41,987 nt of DNA. Origin: JAAYCI01 sp047972265 (GTDB lineage: Bacteria; Bacillota; Clostridia; Oscillospirales; Ruminococcaceae). The stretch spans positions 1 to 41,987 of the forward strand of contig JBKEAM010000022.1 in NCBI GenBank assembly GCA_047972265.1, read 5' to 3'. The notes beneath the pieces were generated by a model, which did no database searches, was not told the DNA's origin, and saw nothing but the letters and a program-made list of their open reading frames with translations. A program made the position numbers and the translations under genes. How positions within the stretch are numbered: the stretch's first letter is position 1; every line of letters begins with the position of its first letter. Of this stretch, positions 1 through 8,168 are shown piece after piece.

Positions 1-228
1 CGTACCTCTACCTGCAAAAATATGGAAGAAATTATTGCAACCGCTTCGGCCTCTACCGGTTATATACGCGCCATGTGGTGTGGCGAGGAAGCCTGTGAGG
101 ACGCAATGAAGGAGCAGGCCGGCCTTAGCAGCCGATGCATGCCCTTCGAGCAAGAAACCGTTGCCGATACCTGCCCTGTTTGCGGTAAGCCCGCAAAACA
201 CCTTGTTGTTTGGGGCAAGGCGTACTAA
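1..228 (+). CDS. proS: prolyl-tRNA synthetase, C-terminal fragment
   Basis: This is the 3' end of a class II aminoacyl-tRNA synthetase that charges tRNA-Pro in the cytoplasm. The reading frame is open from base 1, so the gene begins upstream of the window. What remains is the C-terminal zinc-binding domain of the short archaeal/eukaryotic-type ProS (type 3): a Cys-containing stretch (AMWCGEEACED), SRCMPF, then CPVCGK, and the terminal tyrosine in WGKAY. The Cys pattern and the final Tyr are hallmarks of that ProS form. Bacterial-type ProRS with an INS editing domain does not end this way. No clear terminator separates it from queT, so read-through is possible. Confidence 0.88.
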   Translation, partial: RTSTCKNMEEIIATASASTGYIRAMWCGEEACEDAMKEQAGLSSRCMPFEQETVADTCPVCGKPAKHLVVWGKAY

Positions 229-255
229 TTTATTGTTTTAATTGTAAAAACAGGC

Positions 256-356
256 CACTTTTCCGCACAATAGCGGATTTTGGGCCGCCGCGCTAAAGCG
301 CGGGCCACCTTTTGTGCCCCGGCGGATCACAAAAGGCAAAATTTCCCGCTGAAAGG
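256..356 (+). promoter_or_regulatory. structured leader of queT, candidate preQ1 riboswitch
   Basis: The 136-base gap before queT folds well. A 6-bp stem at 288-293/298-303 has a TAAA loop and can extend through GGCC at 283-286/303-306. A perfect 9-bp stem lies at 308-316/328-336. The 11-base loop of the latter holds GCGG (322-325), complementary to CCGC at 346-349, which would make an H-type pseudoknot ending 3 bases before the Shine-Dalgarno-like GAAAGG (351-356). H-type pseudoknots with an A-rich tail next to the ribosome site are the architecture of preQ1 riboswitches, and QueT genes are classic preQ1 targets. I could not match a published consensus base by base, so the class is open. Confidence 0.45.
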
Positions 357-364
357 TTATTACA

Positions 365-883
365 ATGCGCACAAAAAATTTGGTGCGGGCCGCTTTAATT
401 GCCGCCCTGTACGTTACGGTTTCTCTTATTTGGAGTCCTTTTTCGTTTGGAGCCGTTCAGCTTCGCATCAGCGAAGCTCTTACCCTTTTACCTGTTTTTT
501 GCCCCGAAGCGGTGGTTGGCGTTACAATAGGGTGCCTTATCTCTAACCTGCTGTTTTCTACCCCATTGGATGTTATTGTGGGCACCACAGCAACCCTGCT
601 AGCCGCGTTTATGACGCGCAGGCTGCGCAAGGTACGGGTGGGTAAGCTGGCCATTCCCGCTGCACTGCCCCCCATTGTTGTTAACGCATTTGCCATTGGC
701 ATTTTGCTTACAGTACAGTTTATTGCCCCGCCACGTGCCTTTGGTGCCTATGTGTGGAACATTGTTACCGTGGGAGCCGGACAGATTGGCAGCTGCCTAA
801 TACTGGGTGTGCTGCTTGTTTGGGCCATTGAAAAAAGCCCCCCGCTGATGCGCCTGCTGGGAAGTGACTCGGCATTGTCTTAA
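365..883 (+). CDS. queT: QueT family queuosine-precursor ECF transporter S component
   Basis: This is a 172-residue integral membrane protein of the QueT family (COG4708), the substrate-binding S subunit of an energy-coupling-factor transporter that imports a queuosine precursor, probably preQ1. The N-terminal segment, with TKNLVRAALIAALYV followed by the amphipathic FGAVQLRISEAL and LPVFCPEAVVG, is typical of the family. About five or six hydrophobic segments follow. Length is normal. The ATG at 365 is preceded by GAAAGG at 351-356, which lies beside a potential pseudoknot. No ECF ATPases or EcfT are nearby, so it would share the cell's general ECF module. A strong hairpin terminator follows. 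Confidence 0.88.
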   Translation: MRTKNLVRAALIAALYVTVSLIWSPFSFGAVQLRISEALTLLPVFCPEAVVGVTIGCLISNLLFSTPLDVIVGTTATLLAAFMTRRLRKVRVGKLAIPAALPPIVVNAFAIGILLTVQFIAPPRAFGAYVWNIVTVGAGQIGSCLILGVLLVWAIEKSPPLMRLLGSDSALS

Positions 884-908
884 TCTTTACCATTATTACA
901 TAGTAAAA

Positions 909-937
909 AACCTCGTGGAATAACCACGAGGTTTTTT
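909..937. terminator. bidirectional intrinsic terminator
   Basis: A 10-bp stem (909-918 with 924-933) and 5-base loop are flanked by an A run on the left and a T run on the right. It therefore serves queT on the plus strand and the convergent DUF3048 operon on the minus strand. Confidence 0.9.
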
Positions 938-995
938 ATTGCGTTTATACACAATTAAAACTATTTTTAAATTACACCCTAGCCAGCCATTGAAT

Positions 996-2111
996 TTAAG
1001 CTGTGGGCTGAGCCGCGGCGGAGGCTGCGGCTGCTGCCGCTTCATCTAACTGTGTTTTAGAGGAATAGCTTACCGACTGCTGCGAAGGCACCAGCCCCAC
1101 ATAGCTTTTGCCGGGCTGTACGGTAAGGCTGCTACCATCTGCCGCAAACAATTGCAGCTCTTGGTCCGGCCCGCCTTTTTTCCAGTTTATAATCTGTACG
1201 CTGCCCTTACAAAAATACAGCCCCGTGCCTTTTTCCATATTAAACTCTACCGAAATAGCATCCTGCTTTAGGCTTGTATCCACCATTAAAACAATTACAT
1301 TGGTAAAGGCAAGGCGGGTGCCGTCTTCGTCGGCATGGGGTGTACCGTTATAGCTTTTAAGGTATGTGGCGCTTGTGTTGTCATAATCAAAGGTAGAGGT
1401 GGAAACCGCCGAATAGGTAAGTAGTGCCTGATATCCGCTTTGTCCGCCGGCTACCTCGCCAAAGCCAAACAAAGGCTGCTGTACTGCACCAGCTGGATGC
1501 ACATCTACACGTTCCATGCCGCTCCACAAAAGGCTGGCATCGGTAAACCAGCAATTTTCGTTGGCTTTTTGGGTTCCACGTCCATAATCAAAAGCAAAGG
1601 CTATGGTACCCAGATAATACCCGTCAACATCCTGATATTGCAGCACATTTAAAAGGTTGCTGCCGTATACAGAAGAACCGATGTGCGACAGGATAGCATC
1701 AGTGGGCACTGCCATTTGGATAAAAACATCTCGGGCAGAGCGCACAGGCCCCACCTGCGGCAGGCTGCGGTAATCGGAGTATACAGCCATTAGGCGGGTA
1801 ATACCCCCCTCGGTTACGGCCTCGTATATTACCGAAGCCGGTGCAAGGCCACGCTGGGGCAGAGCCTCGGGGTTATTGCCCACCATTACCGCCACAGGCC
1901 GCTGGCCCTCTACCATGCCCTCTGCGCGGGTAAGGCCCGTAAGCGGGTCTGCATCTGTGGCAACCGGCCCCGAAACTATGGGAACCGATTGCGAACCGGA
2001 GGCACTATCGGCACTTCCACTTGTTGAAGTTACACTCATAGCAGAGTTGCAAGCCGTAAGCATAGCCATTAAAATTGCCACCACTAAGGCAACGCTTATT
2101 TTTTGTTTCAA
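996..2111 (-). CDS. DUF3048 (YerB-like) lipoprotein, copy 2
   Basis: This is a secreted lipoprotein of about 371 residues. The signal peptide ends in lipobox LTAC with Cys21. The body is the two-part DUF3048 fold of Bacillus YerB: the N-terminal part starts at PLTGL and contains RPVAVMVGN and the conserved VGPVRSARD, and the C-terminal part contains IINWKKGGPDQ. Molecular function is unknown. The C terminus is an alanine-rich tail. I chose TTG at 2111 because GGGGGAAG precedes it with the same spacing that GAGGAAG has before the ATG of the upstream paralogue. The longer GTG start at 2126 lies within that ribosome site. It is second in a two-gene operon, 40 bases after its paralogue. Confidence 0.85.
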   Translation of the reverse strand: MKQKISVALVVAILMAMLTACNSAMSVTSTSGSADSASGSQSVPIVSGPVATDADPLTGLTRAEGMVEGQRPVAVMVGNNPEALPQRGLAPASVIYEAVTEGGITRLMAVYSDYRSLPQVGPVRSARDVFIQMAVPTDAILSHIGSSVYGSNLLNVLQYQDVDGYYLGTIAFAFDYGRGTQKANENCWFTDASLLWSGMERVDVHPAGAVQQPLFGFGEVAGGQSGYQALLTYSAVSTSTFDYDNTSATYLKSYNGTPHADEDGTRLAFTNVIVLMVDTSLKQDAISVEFNMEKGTGLYFCKGSVQIINWKKGGPDQELQLFAADGSSLTVQPGKSYVGLVPSQQSVSYSSKTQLDEAAAAAASAAAQPTA

Positions 2112-2151
2112 TACATCTTCCCCCACTGCTTCTATCTGCTATGGCAAATTT

Positions 2152-3330
2152 TTAATCCGCGTCTACAACGCCGGAATAGTCCGGCTCGGAAACAACAGCA
2201 TTTGGATCAAAAGAACCAGACTGTACGTCTGAGGCAAATTTTTCCAGGTTATCATCATCAACAATGCCAATATAGCTGGTGCCAACATTTAACTGCAAAG
2301 GCGTTGCCGTTGTATCATTTACAAACAGTTGCAGGGCCTGGTTGGGGCCGCCCTTTTGCCAACGAATAACCTCAAACTTACCGCCGTTAAAGTAATAGCC
2401 TATACCACCCTGTGTATAGTCAACCTTTACAAGGGGTGAGTTTGCATAGTTTGTCATAGGGGCAAACAATACAATTACGTTATCAAAGGCAACCTGTGTA
2501 TTTGTATTCTCGTCAATTACGGCAGCCTGCGGGTTGGAGGCAGAAACATACTTGGCCATTTCGTACTGCCCGGTAGACTCGTTGTAAATAAAGGAGCTGC
2601 GGTAGGCGTTGGAGTGGGTTACAATAACGTCTGTTGCGGTTCCACCCTCCAGTACACGGGCAGGGTCTGTATAGGGTACAAAGTTAAATATGGGGCTGCC
2701 GTAGCTGCGGTAATCATCCAGCCCGCGGCTAGCAATTGCTTCGGCAAGGCGTTCGCCGTCAATATACTCTGTGGCGTCTGTATCCCAGCCTTTTTTGTAA
2801 CGGGCAGGGTCACGGTAAAAAGCGCCGGATGTTTTGTTGGGCTCTATGTTAAACTCATCGTACTCGTAAGTACGCAGCATTTGGATAACAGGGGGATTGT
2901 CTGCAACGTTCGGACCATCGTGTACATAAAAACCATATGTGGGCAAAAGCAATTGGAAGAACTGATCGCGTGCGGAACGCACAGACCCTACCTTGGGCAG
3001 TGTTTTGTAATCTTCAAACACGCACATAAAGCGGGTAATGCCGCCCTCAACCACAATCTCATACACAATTTTAGCTTCCGACATTCCGCTGTGCGGCCAC
3101 GAGTCTTTTCTGTTATTCATCATAACGCCAACAATACGCTGGCCCTCGGGATAGTCAGAATCTTTTTCTTCTCCAGTTAAATATGCTGGCTCCAAAACAA
3201 TTTCTTCTGGAACAGAGGAACTGCTAAGGACGGGCTGGCTGCTGCTCATGGTAGCAGAGGGGGTAGAGCCACATCCAACAAGCCCCACCAAAATGCTGCC
3301 CAGCAAAACCAAACTGAGTAATTTTTTCAT
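2152..3330 (-). CDS. DUF3048 (YerB-like) lipoprotein, copy 1
   Basis: This is a 392-residue lipoprotein with signal peptide KKLLSLVLLGSILV and lipobox VGC at Cys20, then a serine-rich linker. The DUF3048 region contains IVGVMMNN, VEGGITRFM and the family signature VGSVRSARDQFF. The C-terminal DUF3048 part contains VIRWQKGGPNQ. It is clearly paralogous to the next gene: both share EGGITR, RSARD, and WxKGGP. ATG 3330 is preferred over the longer in-frame start at 3378 because GAGGAAG lies just upstream and the hydrophobic signal sequence begins directly after it. It is first in the operon, behind a good sigma-70 type promoter. Biochemical role is unknown. Confidence 0.87.
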   Translation of the reverse strand: MKKLLSLVLLGSILVGLVGCGSTPSATMSSSQPVLSSSSVPEEIVLEPAYLTGEEKDSDYPEGQRIVGVMMNNRKDSWPHSGMSEAKIVYEIVVEGGITRFMCVFEDYKTLPKVGSVRSARDQFFQLLLPTYGFYVHDGPNVADNPPVIQMLRTYEYDEFNIEPNKTSGAFYRDPARYKKGWDTDATEYIDGERLAEAIASRGLDDYRSYGSPIFNFVPYTDPARVLEGGTATDVIVTHSNAYRSSFIYNESTGQYEMAKYVSASNPQAAVIDENTNTQVAFDNVIVLFAPMTNYANSPLVKVDYTQGGIGYYFNGGKFEVIRWQKGGPNQALQLFVNDTTATPLQLNVGTSYIGIVDDDNLEKFASDVQSGSFDPNAVVSEPDYSGVVDAD

Positions 3331-3390
3331 GTAATCTTCCTCACAATTTCTTTTTCTTCTTACCGTCAGAAGATGCAAGTATCGAATTGT

Positions 3391-3419
3391 ATTTTACTCC
3401 ATATTGGCCTATTTGTAAA
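3391..3419 (-). promoter_or_regulatory. sigma-A promoter of the DUF3048 operon
   Basis: On the minus strand TTTACA (3414-3419), a 17-base spacer and TAAAAT (3391-3396) form a near-consensus promoter about 60 bases upstream of the first DUF3048 start codon. Confidence 0.65.
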
Positions 3420-3472
3420 CTGTTAGTAACCTTTTACAAATTGCTGTTTTAAAAGCTTTATTACGTATTAGC

Positions 3473-4153
3473 TTGCATTTTTTTGTTTACCGTCCTATAC
3501 TATGTTCTTATCGTTTTAACAAAACGGTTTTATTATTTGCAAAAGGACTGAAAAAACTGAAAAAGATATTTTTACCCTTACTCGTATGCTCATTTTTTGC
3601 GGCGGCTTTGTGCGGTTGCTCTGCTCAAAGCCTTTCCGCGTCCCCTGATATCTCTTTATCTGCTTCTGGTTCAGCGGCTTCTTCGGTTACATCCGATTCT
3701 TCCACTGCCTCTGCTATTACGGGCGGCACAACCATGCACACCGCCGTAGATGCTTTTTACACGCAGTACCCGAATGCCGAGCTTATAGGGATATCTTACC
3801 AGCAAGACCACGGCGTTTATGTATACAAGGTGGTTGGCATGGACGATGCTTTTTTATATAAGATAAATTTTGGTGAAGAGAACGGCGAAGTGATTTTTAC
3901 CTTTTCGGAGGCGTTGCACCAAGGGGAACTAACGTGCAAACAATACCGTGTTTTTGTTATGGATGGGATTGTTGAACCTGACGTTGCCCTAGCCAGTGCC
4001 TTACAAGCCGGCAGCGGTACTTTTGATGAGTGGACCCTGGAAATGGAAGACGGCACCCTTGCCTATGTTGTGTCTTTTGATACTACCGAGGGCGATGATT
4101 ATGATGTGATTGTAGATGCCAAAACTGGAAAAGTGTTGTACTTGGACGACTAG
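3473..4153 (+). CDS. PepSY-domain lipoprotein
   Basis: This predicted lipoprotein has a signal peptide (KKIFLPLLVCSFFAAAL) ending in lipobox LCGC, a serine/alanine/threonine-rich linker, then two PepSY-like repeats. The second ends with the typical YDVIVDAKTGKVLYLDD. PepSY domains sit outside the membrane and are thought to inhibit proteases or bind ligands; the role here is unknown. The only conventional in-frame start before the signal peptide is TTG at 3473, which has no visible ribosome site and gives an unusually long 25-residue pre-extension. CTG at 3557, preceded by AAAAGGA (3541-3547), would give a normal lipoprotein start (LKKIFLPLL). The true start is therefore uncertain. It is monocistronic. 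Confidence 0.75.
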   Translation: MHFFVYRPILCSYRFNKTVLLFAKGLKKLKKIFLPLLVCSFFAAALCGCSAQSLSASPDISLSASGSAASSVTSDSSTASAITGGTTMHTAVDAFYTQYPNAELIGISYQQDHGVYVYKVVGMDDAFLYKINFGEENGEVIFTFSEALHQGELTCKQYRVFVMDGIVEPDVALASALQAGSGTFDEWTLEMEDGTLAYVVSFDTTEGDDYDVIVDAKTGKVLYLDD

Positions 4154-4183
4154 GACATCTCCATAAACAAACAAAGCAAAGCC

Positions 4184-4219
4184 AAATCCCCCGCCCTGTA
4201 TAGACAGGGCGGGGGATTT
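4184..4219. terminator. bidirectional intrinsic terminator
   Basis: A perfect 16-bp GC-rich stem (4184-4199 with 4204-4219) has a 4-base loop, with AAA and TTT at the flanks. It lies between the convergent PepSY lipoprotein and ABC exporter genes. Confidence 0.88.
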
Positions 4220-4237
4220 GTAGCATTTAAAACAATA

Positions 4238-6049
4238 TTATTTGCCCACAGCTTCATCTACCCGCATAGCGGTATACAGGCTGTGGTAATGGCCCTTTTG
4301 CTGCATCAATTCCTCGTGGCTACCCTGCTCTATAATGCGGCCATCTTCCACCACCAAAATAAGGTCTGAATGGCGAATGGTTGATAAACGGTGCGCCACC
4401 AAAAAGCTGGTACGCCCTTTTAGCACATGAGCAATGGCACCCTGTATCAGCTGTTCGGTTTCGGTATCGATACTGCTGGTGGCCTCATCCAGTACAAAAA
4501 TGGGCGGATTTGCCAAAACAGCGCGGGCAAAGCTTACCAGTTGTTTTTCGCCGGTAGAAAGTTTGTCTCCACCTTCGCCAACGTCTGTTTCGTACCCATC
4601 CTCTAAACGAGACACCGCCAAATCGGCCGATACCAGACGTGCCGCCTCATAAATTTCTTCATCCGTGGCATCCAGCCTCCCATAGCGGATGTTTTCTTTT
4701 ACGCTGCCCGAAAACAGGTGGGGGTTTTGCAACACATACCCAAGCTGAGAATGCAGCCAAAGCTGACTGCGCTCCCGGCTGTCTTTGCCGTCTATTAAAA
4801 CCTGCCCTTTGGTTGGCTCGTAAAACCGGCAGGCAAGGTTGATAAGGGTAGATTTACCCGCGCCGGTTTCTCCCACTATGGCCACATTGGTGCCCGCAGG
4901 GATTTTAAGGCTAAAGTCTTGCAGCACCCAGTCGTCCCCATCGGGATATTTAAACCAGATGTTTTTAAACTCTATATCGCCCTTAATGGTTTCCCAGTTT
5001 TCTTTTTTAGGTTCAAATGTTGTGCCGTATTTTTCTACCACTTCAGCCGAATCGGTTATTTCGGGCTGAGTTTCCAGCAAGCCGCTTACCCTCTCTATAT
5101 TGGCCTGTGTAGAGATAAACTCTGCCAGCACCCGCGCTATGTTTTGCACCGGCTCCAGTATGGTAATGGCATAGCTTATAAAAGCAAACAGGGTGGCATA
5201 GTCCAGCGTATTGTTTAGTACCATATAGCCGCCCCGTGCCAGCACCAGCGCCACCGCCACCGAAGAAAAGAAGGTGATGATGGGTACAAACAATGCGTTT
5301 AGCAGTGTGGCACGTAAAGACGACTTGTATAAGTCCTGCGTGTGCTCCTCAAAATCCTGCCGGTTGTGTTCCTCAATTACCAGTGTTTTAGAGGTTTTAG
5401 CCCCTGTAATGCCCTCGTTATACGCCCCCACCATACGGCTGTTGGCGGCGCGCTCTTGCCGGAAGGCTTTTAAAAACTTACCCTGAAAAATGCCGGTAAA
5501 CAAAGCCACAATGGGCACCACCGCAATTACCAACAGGGCCAGTTTCCAGTTTAGCACCAGCATGGTGCCAAACACGCCCAGTACATAAAACGAAGACCAG
5601 AACAAATCGGTAACCGACCATGCCACTACACTGGAAATACGGTTTGTATCGTTCATTACGCGGGCCAGTATCCAGCCAACCGCGTTTTGGTTATAGTACG
5701 AAAAGCTCAGTTTTTGCAGATGCAAAAAGGTGGCGCGTTTTAAATCGCGTCCGGCGTTCATTTCTACCACCATGGCACAGCGGGCCATGGCAAACACAGC
5801 CAGCCCCTGCACAATTACCACGACTATGTATAAAGCCGAAAAGCCGCCCATTCCCTCTGTGGTAGAGGGCTCTATAAAGTTTGCCACCGCGTACCGCAAA
5901 AAAAGCGGAAACGAAATATCGATGGCGGCAGAGAGCAGCATGCACAAAATAACGCCCAGCAAATACTTGTAGTAGGGCCGCACAAAGGGCATCATTTTTT
6001 TCCATGTGTTTATGCTAAAGTTTTTTGGGTATTTATTATCTTCCATCAT
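4238..6049 (-). CDS. heterodimeric ABC exporter subunit, catalytic-Glu half
   Basis: This 603-residue type IV ABC exporter half-transporter has six transmembrane helices in the first ~320 residues and a nucleotide-binding domain after. Visible motifs are Walker A GETGAGKS (393-400), a non-canonical signature LSTGE (497-501), Walker B ending Asp521-Glu522 (LDEATSS), and the H-loop His553. It keeps the catalytic glutamate but has a degenerate signature, exactly complementary to its partner gene upstream. The two should form a heterodimer with one active and one degenerate ATP site, as in LmrCD or TM287/288. The substrate is unknown; multidrug or lipid export is the usual guess. Start codon and the preceding stop overlap (TAATG), so translation is coupled. 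Confidence 0.9.
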   Translation of the reverse strand: MMEDNKYPKNFSINTWKKMMPFVRPYYKYLLGVILCMLLSAAIDISFPLFLRYAVANFIEPSTTEGMGGFSALYIVVVIVQGLAVFAMARCAMVVEMNAGRDLKRATFLHLQKLSFSYYNQNAVGWILARVMNDTNRISSVVAWSVTDLFWSSFYVLGVFGTMLVLNWKLALLVIAVVPIVALFTGIFQGKFLKAFRQERAANSRMVGAYNEGITGAKTSKTLVIEEHNRQDFEEHTQDLYKSSLRATLLNALFVPIITFFSSVAVALVLARGGYMVLNNTLDYATLFAFISYAITILEPVQNIARVLAEFISTQANIERVSGLLETQPEITDSAEVVEKYGTTFEPKKENWETIKGDIEFKNIWFKYPDGDDWVLQDFSLKIPAGTNVAIVGETGAGKSTLINLACRFYEPTKGQVLIDGKDSRERSQLWLHSQLGYVLQNPHLFSGSVKENIRYGRLDATDEEIYEAARLVSADLAVSRLEDGYETDVGEGGDKLSTGEKQLVSFARAVLANPPIFVLDEATSSIDTETEQLIQGAIAHVLKGRTSFLVAHRLSTIRHSDLILVVEDGRIIEQGSHEELMQQKGHYHSLYTAMRVDEAVGK

Positions 6050-7905
6050 TATTTGCCACCTCCCTTGCCATGCTGGGGCGGTGTATCATCGTCGGATGAC
6101 TGCATATCAAATATCCTTTTATACAGCCCGGGGCGGTGTATCAGTTCTTCGTGGGTACCAATATCCGCCACACGCCCCTCCTCCAACACCAAAATACGGT
6201 CTGCCTGCATTAGGGTATTAATACGGTGGCTTATTAGTATTACCGTTGCCTGCGAGGTATTTTCTCGCAAGGCCGCGCGGATGCGCGCATCGGTATCCAT
6301 ATCCACTGCACTCATCGAGTCGTCAAATACCATTACAGGCGCATCCAGCATAAGGGTACGCGCAATGGCCACCCTTTGCTTTTGCCCGCCCGAAAGGGTA
6401 ACCCCCCGCTCGCCAACCACGGTTTCGTACCCTTTGGCAAATTCGTTAATAGATTCGTCCACTGCGGCTATGTTGGCAGATCGCCTTACCATCCGCCGCT
6501 CGGCCCCGGGCACCGCTATACGGATGTTATCCTCTATTGTTTTAGAAAACAAAAACGGCTCTTGCAAAACCACACCCACATTGCGGCGCAGGTGCTGCCT
6601 GTTTATGCTGCGTATATCCACCCCGCCAAAGCGAATGGCACCAAGCCCCTGGGGCACATCGTATAGGCGGTTAAGCAAATAGGTGATGGTGGATTTACCG
6701 CTGCCGGTAGCGCCCAAAATGCCAAAGGTGGTGCCTGCCTCGATGGTAAAGCTAAGGTCTTTTAGCACCTGTTTATCGCCATAGCAAAAGGTTACGTTTT
6801 CAAACCGGATATCCTCCCGCAGGCTGGGAGTTAAAGCACCCGGCTCTTCGGGTTCTTCTTCGGCATCCAGTATCTCTTGTATACGCGCTGCCGAAACGCC
6901 TGTTTTGCTCATTTCCGATAGGGTGCGCCCTAAACTGCGCACCGGCCAAGCCAATGTTTGATTGTAAGAAACAAACACCAAAAACTCGCCAACGCCAATA
7001 TTGCCCTGTATAACAAAGTAAGCGCCAAACGCAATAACCGAAAAGATTTGCAGGCCGGTTACCAAATCGCCAATGCTCCAGTAAACGCTAAGGGTATGCC
7101 CAAGGCGTATCCACAGGGATGCAAAATGGTTGTTAAATTTATCAAACCTGTCCAGCTCATACTTTTCGCGCCCAAAGGCCCGCACCACACGCACGCCGGT
7201 AAGGTTTTCCTGCACATCTACCGTCAGTTCACCCTCGGCTTCGTCTGCCGCTAAAAACTGTTTGCCTACCAATGCATAAAAAATCGCCGAATACAGCAGC
7301 ACAATGGGGATAAACAGCAGCGCTATTAAAGTAAGGTTTCCGTTCATGCTAAACATTAAGGCCAGTGCCACCACAATAAGCAAAAAGGTACGCACTACCT
7401 CTAGCAACTGGTTTGCTACAAAGTTACGCACTACGTCCAAATCGGAAGTACAGCGTTGTATAATATCTCCTGTTTGGTTTTCTACATGCCATTTAAAGGG
7501 CAAATACTGAATATGCCTGTACAGCCCATTGCGCAGCCGCCGTGTAAAACGCTCGGTACCTGTTGCCATGCATAAGCGGGATAAAAAGCTGAATATACCC
7601 GCTAATACGGCAAATACCAGCACCAATGCGGCGCACCATATCAAGTTGCTTTGCAAAGAATCCCGTCCGCCAAGGGCATCCATCCATTGCAGTAAAAAAG
7701 CCGGCAGGCGCATAGGCTCGTCTCCCAGTACCGAATCGACGGTAAAGCGGATAACCTGCGGCATTAAAAAATTGGCCGCCACACTTACAAAGGTGGCAAC
7801 CAGCGCAAAAAAGAACCAATGCTTTAGCCCCGCTGTTTGACGCCAGATGAAGCCAAGCACATTTACCTTCTTTTGCGGCTCGGTACCCAAATTGTTCTTT
7901 TCCAT
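6049..7905 (-). CDS. heterodimeric ABC exporter subunit, degenerate-Walker-B half
   Basis: This is the 618-residue partner half-exporter: six membrane helices, then an ATPase domain with Walker A GATGSGKS (398-405), canonical LSGGQ (504-508), Walker B with Asp528-Asp529 in place of Asp-Glu, and His560 in the H-loop. The Glu-to-Asp change combined with the partner's LSTGE puts both defects in the same composite nucleotide site, the pattern of asymmetric exporters. ATG 7905 is chosen because GGAGGAG sits just upstream (about 7909-7916), whereas the longer start at 7992 would add a basic non-membrane leader running through that ribosome site. The C terminus ends in a short Asp/Gly/Lys-rich tail. 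It is first in the two-gene operon. Confidence 0.9.
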   Translation of the reverse strand: MEKNNLGTEPQKKVNVLGFIWRQTAGLKHWFFFALVATFVSVAANFLMPQVIRFTVDSVLGDEPMRLPAFLLQWMDALGGRDSLQSNLIWCAALVLVFAVLAGIFSFLSRLCMATGTERFTRRLRNGLYRHIQYLPFKWHVENQTGDIIQRCTSDLDVVRNFVANQLLEVVRTFLLIVVALALMFSMNGNLTLIALLFIPIVLLYSAIFYALVGKQFLAADEAEGELTVDVQENLTGVRVVRAFGREKYELDRFDKFNNHFASLWIRLGHTLSVYWSIGDLVTGLQIFSVIAFGAYFVIQGNIGVGEFLVFVSYNQTLAWPVRSLGRTLSEMSKTGVSAARIQEILDAEEEPEEPGALTPSLREDIRFENVTFCYGDKQVLKDLSFTIEAGTTFGILGATGSGKSTITYLLNRLYDVPQGLGAIRFGGVDIRSINRQHLRRNVGVVLQEPFLFSKTIEDNIRIAVPGAERRMVRRSANIAAVDESINEFAKGYETVVGERGVTLSGGQKQRVAIARTLMLDAPVMVFDDSMSAVDMDTDARIRAALRENTSQATVILISHRINTLMQADRILVLEEGRVADIGTHEELIHRPGLYKRIFDMQSSDDDTPPQHGKGGGK

Positions 7906-8093
7906 TCTCCTCCTGCATTTCTCTCCCCTCCGGGGAGACCTCCTGTGTAGCCGCGGTAAATTTATTTTGCCATACCACCTGTATAAAAGCAAGCCATAAA
8001 CATTTTATGTTTTAGCGCTTATATTTTTATTTATTTGTTTACATTTAAGTAGAGGCAAAAACAAAAAATAATTGCAGAAAATAGATTTTATGC

Positions 8094-8122
8094 TTGACAG
8101 TTGAATTGTTGTATTGTACTAT
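8094..8122 (+). promoter_or_regulatory. promoter of the gntR operon
   Basis: TTGACA (8094-8099), a 17-base spacer and TACTAT (8117-8122) form a strong sigma-A promoter. The -10 element lies inside the left arm of the adjacent palindrome, so a bound repressor would block it. Confidence 0.8.
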
Positions 8123-8149
8123 TGTATTAGGTCGTTAATACAATAGTAC
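8116..8149. promoter_or_regulatory. 14-bp palindromic operator, probable GntR site
   Basis: A perfect inverted repeat with 14-bp arms, GTACTATTGTATTA (8116-8129) and its complement (8136-8149), is separated by 6 bases. It overlaps the -10 box and lies 20 bases before the GntR start codon. An extra copy of the TTGTATT core precedes it at 8109-8115. YtrA-type GntR proteins typically repress their own operon through such sites; binding here is inferred. Confidence 0.8.
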
Positions 8150-8168
8150 AAAAAACGGAGGTTTGGCT

